Assembly: GCF_041381155.1 (NCBI RefSeq)
Contig: NC_091142.1
Span: 31,733,528-31,797,527, forward strand
Direction of reading: 5' to 3'
From: Argopecten irradians
Taxonomy: Eukaryota; Mollusca; Bivalvia; Pectinida; Pectinidae
DNA length: 64,000 bases
The notes under the pieces were generated by a model. That model was not told where the DNA came from. It worked only from the letters and a program-made list of their open reading frames with translations, and made no database searches. A program made the position numbers and the translations under genes. Shown piece by piece: positions 32,101 through 44,100 of this stretch (its first letter is position 1; the number at the start of each line of letters is the position of its first letter).

Positions 32101-35100
32101 AATAGCAAGCTTAAGTTAAACATACATTACGTATTTAGTGTAAATGCATAACAATTGATCATTAAAATAAATCTGAAACATTCCTAAGGTATAACAATTG
32201 ATCATTAAAATAAATCTGAAACATTCCTAAGGTATTAAAATGTATTTATTGTCTGGCGTTTTAATATATATTAAAGATGCTCCACCGCTGACAAATGATA
32301 TTTTTTTCACTATCAAAAACAGCAGCAGACGATTTAGTATTTTTCTTCGGTTACAAAAGTTACTTACTTTACACCATTACCACCGTTGAAAAGTTTGAGC
32401 TTCTAATTTTACTTCAAGTTAAAAATATAAAAAATAATTAATTGCATCCCGAAAATATTCCGTGGCACTATATCCTATATGGAATGAATTACTGATTGCA
32501 CATGACCCAAAGTCAAAATAAATCATTTTATATTATTTTTTGTGTTAATTAGATTTATGTATACAAGATTAAACACTAATTATTGTTCAAATGGTGAATA
32601 TCATGTATGCTCTATCGACGATGGAGCATCTTTAACCAATTTGTAAAAAAAAATATCATTTAAGTAATATTAATGAAAACATATATTTCACAAAATTTTC
32701 TAGATCGAAATTGCAAGTTAATGATATGCAGACGTCCCACAAACAATTAGTAATGTGCAAAACATGAATTGCCTCCTTTGTTTCTTGCTTTTGTTTGTTT
32801 GTTTGATTTATTAACGTCTTTTAACAGCTCCTCTTTGGTCATGTAAGGACGGGCCTCCCATGTATGCGGTGGTGTGTTGCGTGTATGTTTACATGGTTTC
32901 TCTGTGAATATTGTCATTTATATTTTCCACAGTCACCAAACACACACACGCACTTCATAAATACTATAAAAAGGGCAACAGTTTCATTATACAAGAAGAT
33001 AAAACACGAACATACCAGTGTCCCAAAACACCTCGTACTTCACAAACGCTACCCACTGCATACATGGGAGACCGTCCTTACATGACCCTGGCTTTTAATA
33101 GTACGTTAAAATAATCAAACAAACAAACAAAAACAAAACACCATATACATGGGAGGCCGTCCTTACATGACCCTGGCAGTTAATAGGATGTTAATCAATC
33201 AAACAAAAACAACCTGTCTGTAGTTTATACTTTGTAACTTTACCCTTCCTGATGTTGTTCCGTGCGCTGAAAGACTTTTGAAGTTGTGAAGTAATGTTCA
33301 ATAAAAAGGCAACTTTTTGTGAACGTTGTATTAAGAAAAATAAAGTTTAGGTGATTTACTATTTAATGATGCATAACCCGTTATGATTATATGTAGCGAA
33401 AAACTGAAAATCAAGATATACAAAAATAGATAATTTCATTTATTTAGATGTAGGGTGTAACGCTTATATCTACTAATTTTAGTATTTCACTGTATCATAT
33501 CTTGATAATATTGTACAATTACTATGTTATAGTGGAGGCAAAGGTTACTTGATACAACGATCTAGTGTTCCACACATCATCTATTTTTGGACCGGACGAC
33601 ATCAGTGCGATGGAACAGAGTCAGGCCTTCTCAATTGCCGTTGGATTTATACCCAATGTCCACAGTGTGGTCATGTCGCAGCTGTTAAATGTGTCCAAAT
33701 CTCATTAGGTAACTTGAATCAAAATCATATAATCAGAAATTTAGCAGTGTGTATTATAATCGATCGGAAAAGTGCAACTAAACTCTTAGTAAGTGCTGTA
33801 AATAAGCATTGTCTTCGTGAAATCAATCTTTTCCTGACGTTACTGATAATTAACATCATATACTTTTATTTAAAACTAAACCTTTGTTTATATACTGAAA
33901 TATTTCAGTTAACGGGGGATGGAGTAGATGGAGTAATTTCGGGTCTTGTTCTTTGACGTGTGGACAAGGATACCGGATCAGAACACGGACGTGTGACAAC
34001 CCAACACCTCAGCATGGGGGTCGGGACTGTGATGGTGATGAGGAAAATGTTACAACTTGTAGTAATACGTGGTGTACGGGTAAGATTACTTTATACAAAA
34101 GGCCCCAGGGCCTTAACGGTCAGCTGACTACCTTGGCAATAATCATATAGGAAATTAATTAGATAAAGTGTCATGGTAGCGATCTTTGATTTGGGATTAA
34201 CCAGAGATGCAACAACCCTTTTTCACGACCATATCAGTATCATTTCATGCAAGTTTCAGCCAAATCGCACAGGTAGAACTTGAGAGGAAGTCAAAATGTA
34301 TATATTCAAAATGGCGGCTGTGGCGGCCATCTTGGATGTCGGATAGACCCGAATAATAACAACACTTTGTCGTGACCATATACGAATACTTTCAAGCAAG
34401 TGTCAGCCAAATCGCACCACTAGAACTTGAGAAGAAATTCAAAATGTGTTTTCAAGATGGCGGCTGTAGCGGGCATCTTGGATTTCGGATCGACCCGAAA
34501 AATAAAAACACTTTGTCGGGACCATGTCAGGATCATTACATGTAAGTTTCAGCCAAATCGCACTGGTAGAACTTGTTGGAGCAATTGACTGAATAATGAT
34601 CTTCCGTATCCCACACTCTTGGTAATATTTTTGTCACTACTTTCATTAGATGTCTTATCACTCAAAACATAGGTATACACTGTAATGTCCACGTGTTCTG
34701 TTGCCATAATTACCTGACACTAGACTCATTTTTACACCAGGTATAATGATTGCCGTTGTAGCTGTTTTTGTCGCCCTGTTATTGGCAGTGGCTGTCATCT
34801 TCCTAATCAAAAGGTAATTATCATTGTATATCAACCAATGGTGTATAGTTCGCATTCCCTGGTCAAAACATAACAGACCCCAATTTTGAACCAGGAAGAG
34901 TGATAAGGACCCTATAGAAATTCTAGCTACCCGTTCGTCTGTCCATCGTTACGGTTTTTTAGCCCACCATCATCAGATGGTGGGCTATTTAAATTGCTTT
35001 TTGTCCGTGATCCGTCGTCCGTCCTTCTGTCCGTTAACATTTGTTACCGCTATTTCTCGGAAAGGGCTAAAGGAATCTTTCTCAAATTTCATAGGTAGGT

Positions 35101-36924
35101 TCCCCTATGGCCCTAGTTGTGCATATTGCAATTTAGGACCGATCGGTTAACAAGATGGCCGCCAGGCCGCCATCTTGGATTTTGATAGTTAAAGTTTGTT
35201 ACCGCTATTTCTCAGAAAGTACTGAAGGGATCTCTCTCAAATTTCACATGTAGGTTTCCCTATGACCCTTGTTGTGCATATTGCATTTTGGGACGGATCG
35301 GTTAACAAGATGGCCGCCAGGCCGCCATCTTGGATTTTGGTAGTTAAAGTTTGTTACCGCTATTTCTCAGAAAGTACTAAAGGGATCTCTCTCAAATTTC
35401 CCATGTAGGTTGCCCTAGGGCCCTAGTTGTGCATATTGCATTTTGGGACGGAACCGTCAACAAGAAGGCCGCCAAGCCGCCATCTTGGATTTTATATAGT
35501 TGAAGTTTGTTACCGCTATTTCTCAGAAAATACTGAAGAGATATGTTTCAAATTTCATGTGCAGGTTCCCTTTGGTCCCTAGTTTTGCATGTTACATTTT
35601 GGGACCGATCGGTAACAAGGTGGCCGACAGGCCACCATTTTGAATTTTGATAGTTGAAGTTTGTTAACGCTATTTCTCAGAAAGTACTTCAGTGATCTGT
35701 CTCAAATTTTATATGTAGGTTCTCCTAGGACCTGCATATTGCATTTTGGGACCGATCGGTCAACAAGATGGCCAACAGGTTTTTGACAATTGAAGTTTGT
35801 TAGTGTTATATATCTCAGAAATTACTGAAAAGATCTTTCTCAAATTTCATATGTAGCAATATGTTGTAAAAGTTTGAGAAAAGATCCCTCTTTCTATTGT
35901 CAGACGTAGATCGTTCTTTGGTGGGCGCCAAGATCCCTCTGGGATCTCTTGTTGGGTTTTTTTTTCTTACAATTAAAATTGAAACAAGTGGAATAGTGTT
36001 TTCAAAGTTAGGACGCTGCACCATGCACTCTACATTTAGATCTATTATCGATTAATATTTTAGATAAACAAGATTCAACGTATTGTAGCATACTGATAAA
36101 CATTTAGGGATACTATTAAAGTTGTTCATAAATGAACAAAATATGTTGACTAAAATGGGTTACAGTAAGAAATTTTAAGTTCAAATATTTTTTGATAAAC
36201 GCAATCGTGGCAATGGATCACCGATCAATGTCACTAGGTCAAAAGGGTAAGAGATCAAGGTCACTGAGTCACCAAATTTAGTAAGAGCATGTCAAAACAC
36301 CAGAACTTATATATTGGTTTTAAGTGATGAAAGATTTCGAGATTATGATTAAGTTTTATCATATTTTTAATCAAACATCCGAATCGCGATATTGTTGCTT
36401 TTAGTCTGGGTATTTACATCAATTTACAAACTATACATTGATGAGGTCTTGCATAAGGTAGCGTCTGATATAAACTGTATTTGTTTGATTCTAGGAAACG
36501 ACTTACCAAGGCGAAATCGGAAGATGATCCCCAACATCATCCTGTACCAGTAAATTACAGTAACGATGCTGTCCAAGTTGTTGCCGGGAAGTCAACAGAC
36601 AATTATCAATATTTGGAATGCGTCGCCGGTCCATCTGAGGATACTAACCATTACTCTGAAGGCACCGCCGGTCCCTCTACAGACACAGATGACTTTGGTT
36701 ACGGACTACTTAGTAAGACAGGTACAAGGTCCGTAAGGATGGGTGAAGAGGACATGTATTCGCACACAAAACCAGGCCAACTTAACGACGATGGGTACGA
36801 CGTGTTTGTAAAGAGGAAAAAAACCGTTGATGAGTCGGATATCTATGATCACGGTGGTAAATATGATATTTTCCAGCGCCAGAAAGTTTCGTTTGTGGAA
36901 AACGACTATTCACAAATTGCTTAA
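29104..36924 (+). CDS. SRCR-TSP1 transmembrane receptor (5' exons missing)
   Basis: Exons are 29104-29236, 33533-33708, 33909-34079, 34741-34813 and 36495-36924; all junctions are GT-AG and every phase agrees. The first two exons together make one SRCR domain (VRLVDVYGAAICGECW, VTCRGLGY; then CDGTESGLLNC, HVAAVKC). The third is a thrombospondin type 1 repeat (WSRWSNFGSC, TCGQGYRIRTRTC). The fourth is a membrane helix of about 20 residues (IAVVAVFVALLLAVAVIFLI) ending in KR. The last exon is a 143-residue cytoplasmic tail with tyrosines in YxxF, YxxI and acidic contexts (DGYDVF, KYDIF, NDYSQIA at the C-terminus). SRCR domains bind ligands in scavenger and immune receptors. The tail suggests endocytic or SH2-type signalling (inference). 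No signal-peptide exon was found. The introns hold many mobile elements but the coding frame is intact. Confidence 0.85.
30241..30707 (+). mobile_element. Helentron-like element, family D, short
   Basis: 5' TTAGCTCGCCTATTC forms a hairpin with GAATAGGGGGAGCTAA. The 3' side has the inverted copy GAATAGGCGAGC, the hairpin GCTGTT-CTCC-AACAGC and the terminus TCTTG. The interior has two units sharing TTTTTGAGCAAGTTTCTATT (period about 173 bp). It lies in the large intron of the SRCR gene. The preceding 30100-30240 holds only degraded SINE scraps. Confidence 0.7.
30712..30985. repeat. SINE-A fragments in mixed orientation
   Basis: About 30714-30764 is minus-strand SINE (TCTCGGCCAGGGGACAG) and about 30764-30985 is plus-strand 3' SINE ending in a TCAATCAAAC tail. 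Confidence 0.6.
31258..31798 (-). repeat. SINE-A, full-length, 12-bp target duplication
   Basis: Flanked by GTTTGAAACAGA at 31246-31257 and 31799-31810. The head (CCCTGCAGGTAGGG) is on the right and the tail on the left. Sits in the SRCR gene intron. Confidence 0.85.
32150..32236. repeat. 43-bp tandem duplication
   Basis: TAACAATTGATCATTAAAAT and its continuation through CATTCCTAAGGTAT are repeated back to back, immediately left of the MITE. Confidence 0.7.
32275..32631. mobile_element. TTAA-flanked MITE (piggyBac-like ends), complete
   Basis: The ends are AGATGCTCCACCGCTGACA and an imperfect inverted counterpart, CGATGGAGCATCT. TTAA directly flanks both ends (32271-32274 and 32632-32635). 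It is 357 bp long, AT-rich inside, with no coding. TTAA duplications are characteristic of piggyBac elements. Sister copies lie at 28319-28432 and 39217-39560. Confidence 0.7.
32793..33210. repeat. SINE-A fragments
   Basis: A minus-strand tail piece (32793-32890), then degraded plus-strand 3' pieces with tails at about 33110-33130 and 33195-33210. Confidence 0.6.
34096..34575 (-). repeat. Helentron-like element with diverged 3' end
   Basis: On the minus strand: GTCAGCTGACCG, then the hairpin AAGGCC-CTG-GGGCCTT ending TTTTG at 34096. The interior has about three units sharing CAGCCAAATCGCAC. No 5' end was found. It lies in the SRCR gene intron directly after the TSP1 exon. Confidence 0.5.
34959..35951 (+). 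mobile_element. Helentron-like element, family E, complete
   Basis: 5' TTAGCCCACCATCATCAGATGGTGGGCT forms a tight hairpin (described by its arms AGCCCACCAT and ATGGTGGGCT). The 3' side has TGGTGGGC, the hairpin AGATCCC-TCT-GGGATCT and the terminus CTTG. The interior has about five to six tandem units containing CCGCTATTTCTCAGAAAGTA and AAGATGGCCGCCA. It lies in the last intron of the SRCR gene. Confidence 0.75.
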
Positions 36925-38550
36925 CACAGATAGGTTACCATGACACACTGTTATATATCCCGACGTCCTTATCAGAATTAATTTCTGAATTATGTTAGGC
37001 CATGGACTAGGAGGGTCCCACATGCATCCCCCAAACGTCCGAACCAATATTTTTTTCTGAAGCCTTATGACCCACTGGTCACAAATCAAAATGTTAACAT
37101 TGCATAAGTTGGGATGAACATCCTGTTATGACGTCATCAAGATAGCCGCCATCTCGAATTTCACTAAAAATTGAAAAATAGTCATAACACTGACATTTTT
37201 CAACCGAAGTAGACAAATGAGGTATCAAAATGACCACAATAGAACGACAAATACATATCAGGACCAAATAATCCAATATATGTAGTGATTTGTACGCAAG
37301 AAATGAAAAAATAAGATTTTAAGCTCAAAAATGGTGATTTTTCAGCAAATTTTTCATACTTGGCTTGACGCAGCAACAATGTTTACCAACAATAAATCAT
37401 TACTCGTAATCAGTTGTTTAAAGTCCTTTCAATCAGCAAAAACAACAACAACAAAATATAGAAATGCAAAAAAAATAATTATTGTTATACCCTACTAATA
37501 GCGTAACAAATGTAACCTAAGCTAAGCCTGTGTTTCCGTTAATATCATTAACAGAGAAATATATGTTGCAAAAATTGTGACCCTGGCCTCTAAGGGGCCG
37601 GAGCGGCGTGGCCCTACAAGGGATATAAAGTAAATTCTTTAAAAATCCTTCTTCTTCTGTTGAAATAAAGGGATTTAGTTCTAATTTGGTCTGAAGCTTC
37701 CTTTTGTAATTCTTATATAAACGGTGACCCTGGAACCCCCCAGGGGCCTGAGATGCGGGGACAAATAGGGGAAATATAGCAAATTGTTTAAAACCCTTCT
37801 TCTGTGAGAATGAATGGATTTAGTTCTAGTTAAGTCTGACACTTCCTTGGGTGAAGTGGAATCAATTTTGTTTAAACGTTGGGGCTGTTCCCCTAGGGGC
37901 AAGAGGGGCGCCTCTTGTTTGTTAACGGATGCTTTACGTTCTATTAATAGCACGAGTATATTATCATAAACTTAAAGTTACTAAATCATTAGATTTACAT
38001 AGATTTCTTAGGGGTTTTGACTTCCTACAAACGTTCTTATACCTGAAATTAGAAAGTTTTCAAATTTACAACATCTTATTTTAAATATTGGCAATGTTTA
38101 TCAACGTTAAAATATCGCCAAACACAACAAGAAACTGTATCTGTCGGCATTGGCTGTTTATCACGGAAAGAACCTAGTGCAGCTTTGAGTTCAAAATCGG
38201 GATCACTGAAAATCTCATCCGGGTAATGGATATAGATGTAATAACACCACTATAAGAGGCCACTTGTATTCTATCGGTTATATTGGCCTGATTCAGTGAA
38301 ACAGCCGATACATACATTGATAAGTAAATCAGCATACGTTCTATGAAGCTTTAGAGTATGTGATGAAAATATGACAAGAAGTGAGAGGTATTTTCACCCG
38401 TTAATTATGTATATATCATACAGTTGTACATGTACTTTATTAAACAAACATATACATTTTACATAGGTCTAAAATGTATATGTAAGGTATATTTTTGCTT
38501 TGAATACATGAAAATACACATACAATTTAGATATATAGTTCGGTTGATTT
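36925..38550. other. Non-coding, with Helentron-like fragments
   Basis: Follows the SRCR gene stop. About 37100-37160 has a GACGTCATCAAGATAGCCGC block like family interiors. About 37570-37917 is the 3' part of a Helentron-like element (two units, end AGAGG-GGC-GCCTCTTG). The rest is AT-rich with no gene. Confidence 0.5.
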
Positions 38551-39211
38551 TTAGCTCACCTGGCCCGAAGGGCCGGTGAGCTTATGTCATGGCGCGGCGT
38601 CCGTCGTCCGTCGTCCGTCCGTCGTCTGTCCGTCAACATTTCCTTTAAATCGCTACTAGTCATAGAGTTCTGCATGGATTGTAACCAAATATGGCCACAA
38701 ACATCCTTGGGGGGAGGGGGAACAGAAACTTGTACAAATTTGTCTCTGACACCCCGGGGGGCAGGAGGGGCGGGGCCCAATAGGGGAAATATAGGTAAAT
38801 CCTTTAAATCGCTACTTGTCATAGAGTTCTACATGGATTGTAACCAAATTTGGCCACAAACATCCTTGGGGGAAGGGGAACAGAACTTGTATAAATTTTG
38901 GCTCTGACCCCCTGGGGGCAGGAGGGGCGGGGCCCAATAGGGGAAATAGAGGTAAATCCTTTAAATCGCTACTAGTCATAGAGTTCTACATGGATTGTAA
39001 CCAAATTTGGCCACAAACATCCTTGGGGGAAGGGGAACAGAACTTGTATAAATTTTGGCTCTGACCCCCAGGGGGCAGGAGGGGTGGGGCCCAATAGGGG
39101 ATTTAGAGGTTAATATTAAAATTCCTTTAGAAAAGAAACAATGAACCTGTATTCAGAAAATTATTTGGCATTACAAACCAGGTGAGCAATACAGGCCCTC
39201 TGGGCCTCTTG
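38551..39211 (+). mobile_element. Helentron-like element, family B, second copy
   Basis: 5' TTAGCTCACCTGGCCCGAAG and 3' CCAGGTGAGC, hairpin AGGCCC-TCT-GGGCCT, CTTG, as at 23047-24468 but with only about three 159-bp units. Its 3' end touches the TTAA MITE that starts at 39213. Confidence 0.8.
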
Positions 39212-39216
39212 TTTAA

Positions 39217-39560
39217 AGACGCCCTATCGCTGACAAATGGTATTTTTTCACTATCAAAAACAGGAGCAGACGATTTAATGTTTTTCTTCAGTTACAAAAG
39301 TTACTTACTTTACACAATTACCACCATTGAATGAGCTTCTAATTTTATTTCAAGTTAAAAATATGAAAAATAATGCATCCCGAAAAAAACCCGTGGCACT
39401 ATATCTTATATGGAATTAAGTATTGTTTGCGCATGCACCAAAGGCAAAAGAAATTATTTTATACCATTTTTTGTGTAAATTAGACATATGTACACGATTA
39501 AACACCAATTATTGTTCAAATGATAAATATCATTTATGCTCTGTCGGCGGTGGAGCATCT
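39217..39560. mobile_element. TTAA MITE, third copy
   Basis: Starts TTAAAGACGCCCTATCGCTG and ends GGCGGTGGAGCATCT-TAA. Internal sequence parallels 32275-32631. The right TTAA has lost one T or overlaps the element end. Confidence 0.65.
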
Positions 39561-39602
39561 TAAGTAAATCAGATGGAAAAAGGTTATATAACTAGTGACA
39601 TG

Positions 39603-40668
39603 TAGCTATATAGGGGAATGTCCATTAGACGGATAGACATTATAACTAGGGATATATATATAGGTATATTTATTACATAATTTGTTTACACCAATTCATA
39701 TTCGAGGAAATACAATATTTTCAACGACTTTTAATTAATATAAACTTCCGAGGAATCGCGCGTAACAGTGAGTTACGTTGTTATGACGTCACAAAGGTTC
39801 ACGCTCAATTTCGCGCTAGCTTTATAGATCTCGAATCAAGCACGTCATGTAGACGTTTATCGAGTAGAGGACGGACACGGCGATGTATTAGATTAAAAGG
39901 CTGCATGCAGGTCTAATAATGTTAAAGAAGACAATAAGACATTCAAACTGGAGATACAACGTGACGTACGTGGGTAATACCTTAATCTTCAATAGGACTT
40001 GAAGCTTCTCCGTACGGTACGGTGCTGTTGATTTTGTTTTATTTAAAGTGATTGTCGTATTCGTTTTATAAAATATTCAACTAAAAAAATAGTGATTATA
40101 TAATAAAACAAATATTTCATGAGTTTCTGTGCACTAGTTCATAATATTTACCCCTCGGTGGTGGTCAACAAATATCATATTGCACGAGGCCGAACCTCGG
40201 GTAAATACATTAGATTATGAACTAGAGCACAGTAACCCATGAAATATTTGCATAATTTAGGGAATTTCCATTAGACAGATAGACTATAACTAGGTATTTA
40301 TAGGGAATGTCCATTAGACGGATATATATTATAACTAGGGCTATATAAGGAATGTCCATTAGACGGATATATATTATAACTAGGGCTATATAGGGAATGG
40401 CAATTAGACGGGTAGAGACTATAACTAACGATATATAGGGAATGGCAATTAGACGGATATATATTATAACTAGGGCTATATAAGGAATGTCCATTAGACG
40501 GATATATATTATAACTAGGGCTATATAAGGAATATCTATTAGACGGATATATATTGTAACTAGGGCTATATAGGGAATGTCCATTAGACGGGTATACTAG
40601 GGCTATATAGGGAATGTCCATTAGACGGATAGACATTATAACTAAGGATATATAGGGAATGTCTAATA
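39603..40668. repeat. 45-bp minisatellite, split by other sequence
   Basis: One unit (GGGAATGTCCATTAGACGGA type) lies at about 39610-39655. Eight or nine units lie at about 40255-40668, with unit starts spaced exactly 45 bp (for example 40311, 40356, 40401, 40446, 40491, 40536, 40581). The segment between (39665-40250) has no unit and includes a fold-back element. Since 45 is divisible by three, long open frames appear by chance. Confidence 0.8.
40106..40254. mobile_element. Fold-back / MITE-like element
   Basis: The left arm CAAATATTTCATGAGTTTCT through CTAGTTCATAATATTTACCC is matched, inverted, by the right arm ending AACCCATGAAATATTTG. The arms are about 50-60 bp and the centre is short (about 35 bp). 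It has no coding capacity. It directly precedes the main minisatellite block. Confidence 0.65.
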
Positions 40669-41390
40669 TTGATATAATGATAAAAGAAATACATGTACCT
40701 CATTAGTTCGCTAAACATGCCTATATTATTAGTTTTTCCATATAAGAAAACTGATATACTAGGCCATTTTTTTTAAAAAACCTAATAATATTGGCAGGTT
40801 TAACGAGCTAGTACCTAATATGACAAATGAAAATAAAATAATGTAAGAAGCAAGTATAAAACCTTATAATATAATGAAAACTCTTCCTTAAAGCTGCAAC
40901 AACCAGTACAATATATGAATATTTACACTTAGAAACTCTTCACAAAACTTCTGCATACGTTTCAACGTTTATTAGATTTAACACAGTAATCAGGTACTTG
41001 TAGTCGATAAATTGGTGTTTTCAGTCGACAGCAGATATATCCATCAGATAGATGAGGTTTCCTTCGGTAAATGTTCCCACATCGCGCATGCACACAGGGA
41101 TTGTTTACCTCGCCGAAAGATAATGATATGAAATAGTGACTAGGTCGTTCCTATTTATTTTTAGTTTTTTCTTCATTTTGAACAAAATGGTTATACAGAC
41201 TTTTAAATTTTGTTATAAACACAAAGTACATAACTTTTACCATTATTTTCAGTTCTATAATTCGTTTTATCTTTTATAACATGATTTTTTTAACGATTTT
41301 GTCCCTTTAAAAGGTAAATAGGTTGAGAATAATCGGAAAAGTATCATCATGGTATCGATAGTACATTGCAAACTTTTATTGTATGTGTCG
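40669..41390. other. AT-rich spacer
   Basis: No gene, RNA or repeat family recognised. Confidence 0.5.
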
Positions 41391-41391
41391 T

Positions 41392-42450
41392 TCCTGTCTT
41401 CGGCGGCATGCTTCAGTGATATAGCACTGTAAAAAGGGCAAAAGTTCCACTATACAAAAAGACACAACATGAATATACCGCAGTCTCCCAAAACACGCAC
41501 CTCGCACAACATACACGCAACACACTACATGCAAGGGAGGCCGTCTTTGCATGACCGTAGCTGTTGGTAGGACGTTAATTGAATCAAACAAACAAACAAA
41601 AAAGAATTAAAATTCCTTGTGTCAAAAGTCCATTTTCGAGTATCGTTTTTAGTTTTTGTGATTTCGTGGTTGTTCTACCGGGTGGGGTGTGTTGCTTGGT
41701 ATCATGATCGTAAAGGCGACTAAATTTAGGATCTTATCTTTTCTCTTCTTCCTTACTGACTTTATCTTTCCTAATGCCTCCCTTGGCACCACCTTAGGGA
41801 GTGGGACGACTGGTTCGCCCGTTGTCAGTATAATGTGACCGGGTGGGGTGTGTTGATTGGTGTCTTCGGCGGCATGCTTCAGTGATATAGCACTATAAAA
41901 AGGGCAACACTTCCACTATACAAGAAGACTCAACATGAATATACCGCAGTCTCCCCAAACACGCACCTCGCACAACATACACGCAATCACTGCATACATT
42001 GGAGGCCGTTCTTACATGACCATAGCTGTTAATAGGACGTTAATTAATCAAACAAACAAATCTAACTTTTGGCTTTGAGTTGAGCGTTCGCCCCTGTGAG
42101 GAAGGCTCTGGGTTCTGTCCCCTCACCGAGACACACCAAAGTCTATAAAAGTGGTGTTTCTGCTCCTGCTTAGCGCTCAATGGGACGACGACTGGTTCGC
42201 CCCTTGCCAGTATAATGTGACCGGGTGGGATGTGTTGCTTGGTGTCTTCGGCGGCATGCTTCAGTGATATAGCACTGTAAAAAGGGCAACAGTTCCTCCA
42301 TACAAGACACAACATGAATATACCGCATTCTCACAAACACGCACCTTGCACAACATACACGCAACACAACACATACACGGGAGGCCGTCTTTACATGACC
42401 ATATAGCTGTTAGTAGGACGTTAATGAATCAAACAAACAACAAACAAACT
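41392..42450 (+). repeat. SINE-A cluster, three plus-strand copies
   Basis: 41392-41602 is a 3' half with tail. About 41690-42060 is a copy with an internal deletion (head ATGATCGTAAAGGCGAC, tail CAAACAAAC). 42066-42450 starts in the tRNA-like region and ends in a tail. Confidence 0.75.
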
Positions 42451-42969
42451 ATAATAAATATGTCGGTTAACTCCAATTGTTTAAAAAATTGCATTCAATC
42501 TCCTACCAAAATTTCTTTTTCATATAAACGAAAGATCATCTTAGTTGTTTACAGACTCTCATACAGATTCCAAGGGGATAGGCCAGTGTGTATACACAGG
42601 TACTTTATGGCCAAACATCTCATGGTGTGTATATATGTTAGTCTGTCAATAAATGAGCATGATTCTTATCCCTATTCGAAAACTAAAATCAGTAGGAATA
42701 TGAATTTCAAATAATTAAACTTGTACATTGTATCAAGTCATTTTCAATTAAAAATGAAATTGAAGTTATCCCCCTTAGTAGTAATTACTTTTTTACTGTA
42801 CTGTAAGTTTTATATATATACATATGTATGTATTAATGAATGCAGAATGAATTTATGTTTGTACTTAAAAATATGAACTGGAGAGAACTTAACTAGGCGT
42901 AGCCTGATATCCGATCCTTTTGATGTATATAATGTTAACATTGGTGGAATTGAAATAGGTGTGAAAGGA

Positions 42970-43078
42970 AGTATTCATATTTTCACTATTAAGTTAATTC
43001 CACACAGTTTTAACTGCTATATGGAAGTATTCATATTTTCACTGTTAATTCCACACAGTTTTAACTGGTATATGGAAG
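42970..43078. repeat. Imperfect ~57-bp tandem duplication
   Basis: GGAAGTATTCATATTTTCAC recurs, with the following CACACAGTTTTAACTG block. Non-coding surroundings (42451-43255) otherwise show nothing. Confidence 0.6.
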
Positions 43079-43255
43079 CTACAGCAACTTGTTAATTACA
43101 GGGATATGGAAAGGACAATTGTATATCAAACTAATTATTAAATCAATAAAATTGTCAGGTATCAACTGATCTGTCCCTAAACTATTATTTGAATTACTTG
43201 AAAAGAAAATATTATATATTGTAATTTAATATCATATTTCAAATTAATACTTGTT

Positions 43256-43625
43256 TTGTTTGTTTGATTAATTAACGTTCTATTAACAGCTATGGTCACG
43301 TAAGGCGTTAGAATTGTACCTGCTGCCCCTATTGCATGATTGTAAAAGGCGACTAAATTTAGGATCTTATCTTTTCTCTTCTTCCTTACTGACTTTATCT
43401 TTCCTAATGCCTCCCTTGGCACCGCCTCACTTTCGGCCTTGAGTTGAGCGTTCGCCCCTGTGAGGAAGGCTCTGGGTTCTGTCCCCTGGCCGAGACACAC
43501 CAAAGTCTATAAAAATGGTAGTTTCTGCTCCTGCTTAGCGTTCAGCATACAGGGAGTGGAACGACTGGTTGGCCCGTTGTCAGTATGTGACCGGGTGCGG
43601 TGTGTTGCTTGGTGTCTTCGGCGGT
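43256..43625. repeat. SINE-A pieces
   Basis: A minus-strand tail (43256-43303) is joined directly to a plus-strand copy missing its first bases (43304-43625), truncated at CTTCGGCGG. Confidence 0.7.
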
Positions 43626-44100
43626 ATTGAGAAATGAGTTATACTTCATTGCAAAGGATATAATTTAAATTTTATTTTTCTAAATATAGTTTTCACATTT
43701 TACCTTTAGGGTAGGTGAGGTCAAAGATCACGGGAACTAATATCTTTCATTGAAAAAAAAAATGTTTTTGCGTTTCCTTTGGTTTTTTCATTATCAGAAA
43801 AGCATCAAGAAGCCTAATTTGATGTTACATTCTAAACTACAAAGATTTCTGAAGATGATCCTATAAGATGGACCAGTAACTACTGAATATAAAATTTTGA
43901 CAAAGAATTTCGCAATACGACCTGCAATAGAAAAAAAACAACAAAAATGACAATATTGACAGCAGAATTATGCATTTATTAACAGGTGTTATGAGATACA
44001 TTTGTTATAGCAGATTAATGATTTCAAAAAGATGTTTTTGCATTGTTTGGCAAATTCAAGAGCCTTTAACTTAAAATATCCCATATTGTTCGTAAACCTT

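Noticed and set aside
40222..40636. 120- and 112-codon minus-strand frames with repeated YIALVIIYIRL-like segments
   Set aside because: Produced by the 45-bp minisatellite (15 codons per unit); not a membrane protein gene.
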